This document shows positions 5,160-5,241 of a stretch of 5,241 nt of DNA, piece by piece. The position numbers were made by a program, and so were the translations under genes. Origin of the DNA: an uncultured Ruminococcus sp. (lineage in GTDB: Bacteria; Bacillota; Clostridia; Oscillospirales; CAG-272); NCBI GenBank assembly GCA_902783705.1, contig CACZSA010000070.1, positions 1-5,241 of the forward strand. Direction: 5' to 3'. The stretch's first letter is position 1, and every line of letters begins with the position of its first letter. The notes beneath the pieces are model-generated. The model did not search any database. It was given only the letters and a program-made list of their open reading frames with translations, and was not told the origin of the DNA.

Positions 5160-5241
5160 AAAGCTCCCTGTCCCTGTCTGAGAATACGTTGAAAATCACC
5201 CGCTCCATCGCGCCGGGATGCCCGTCGAGCCAGCGCGTGAC
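5134..5241 (-). CDS. Macrodomain protein (C-terminal fragment, enters from right edge), probable ADP-ribosyl hydrolase
   Basis: Only the last 35 residues are in the window, ending in a TGA at 5134-5136. They read VTRWLDGHPGAMERVIFNVF followed by SDRDRELYERIFEKA. The pattern of a helix, then a hydrophobic strand V-I-F-N-V-F, then a final D-R-ELY-E-x-I helix is how macrodomain proteins end. Macrodomains of this kind paired with SirTM sirtuins are known to remove the ADP-ribose the sirtuin adds (zinc-containing macrodomains). The reading frame continues unbroken to the window edge, and its last 26 nt overlap the start of the sirtuin gene, indicating translational coupling. The identification combines the C-terminal pattern and the diagnostic neighbour; the ADP-ribose-binding loops and any zinc ligands lie outside the window. 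Confidence 0.75.
   Translation of the reverse strand, partial: VTRWLDGHPGAMERVIFNVFSDRDRELYERIFEKA

Noticed and set aside
5160..5180. Short tandem repeat (TCCCTG twice) upstream of the sirtuin start
   Set aside because: It encodes the DRDRE stretch of the macrodomain protein and provides the ribosome site; two copies are too few to count as a repeat element.
4380..5192. 270-codon open frame on the plus strand opposite the sirtuin gene
   Set aside because: It is a shadow of the sirtuin gene, whose motifs are unmistakable; no ribosome site or domain is seen.

Overview
The window is GC-rich, densely coded bacterial DNA. It has strong Shine-Dalgarno sites and sigma-A-type promoters with TATAAT -10 boxes, two of them extended (TGN). 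Together with a class M sirtuin/macrodomain pair, this suggests a high-GC Bacillota (Clostridia-type, anaerobe or gut/rumen-like) chromosome. The organism is an inference; no rRNA or other phylogenetic marker is present.

Left part (1-820). On the minus strand a MarR-family repressor gene (136-603) is followed 48 bp downstream by the first 29 codons of a GH38 alpha-mannosidase that runs off the left edge. The marR promoter is a perfect TTGACA-17-TATAAT. In the 217-bp divergent region a second promoter (TTGATT-17-TATAAT, extended -10) points right. The same palindrome, ATAG-N4-CTAT, lies just downstream of the -10 box of both promoters. This suggests that MarR represses both itself and the rightward operon.

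Centre (821-4135, plus strand). A YghZ/AKR14-like aldo/keto reductase and a Cys-rich flavodoxin-fold oxidoreductase lie 20 bp apart and form a redox operon. A second promoter at 2527-2555 drives an APH-fold small-molecule kinase, followed 74 bp later by a GNAT acetyltransferase of the phosphinothricin-acetyltransferase/MnaT type.

Right part (4136-5241, minus strand). A complete SirTM-type sirtuin (class M, predicted protein ADP-ribosyltransferase) overlaps by 26 nt the 3' end of a macrodomain gene that enters from the right edge. Its last 35 residues are visible. Such pairs are known as a writer and eraser of reversible protein ADP-ribosylation, often beside a GcvH-like/lipoate-ligase module. 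Any such partners would lie beyond position 5241. The sirtuin gene ends 22 bp from the convergent GNAT gene, with no convincing terminator between them.

No tRNA, rRNA, CRISPR array, insertion sequence or attachment site was seen.
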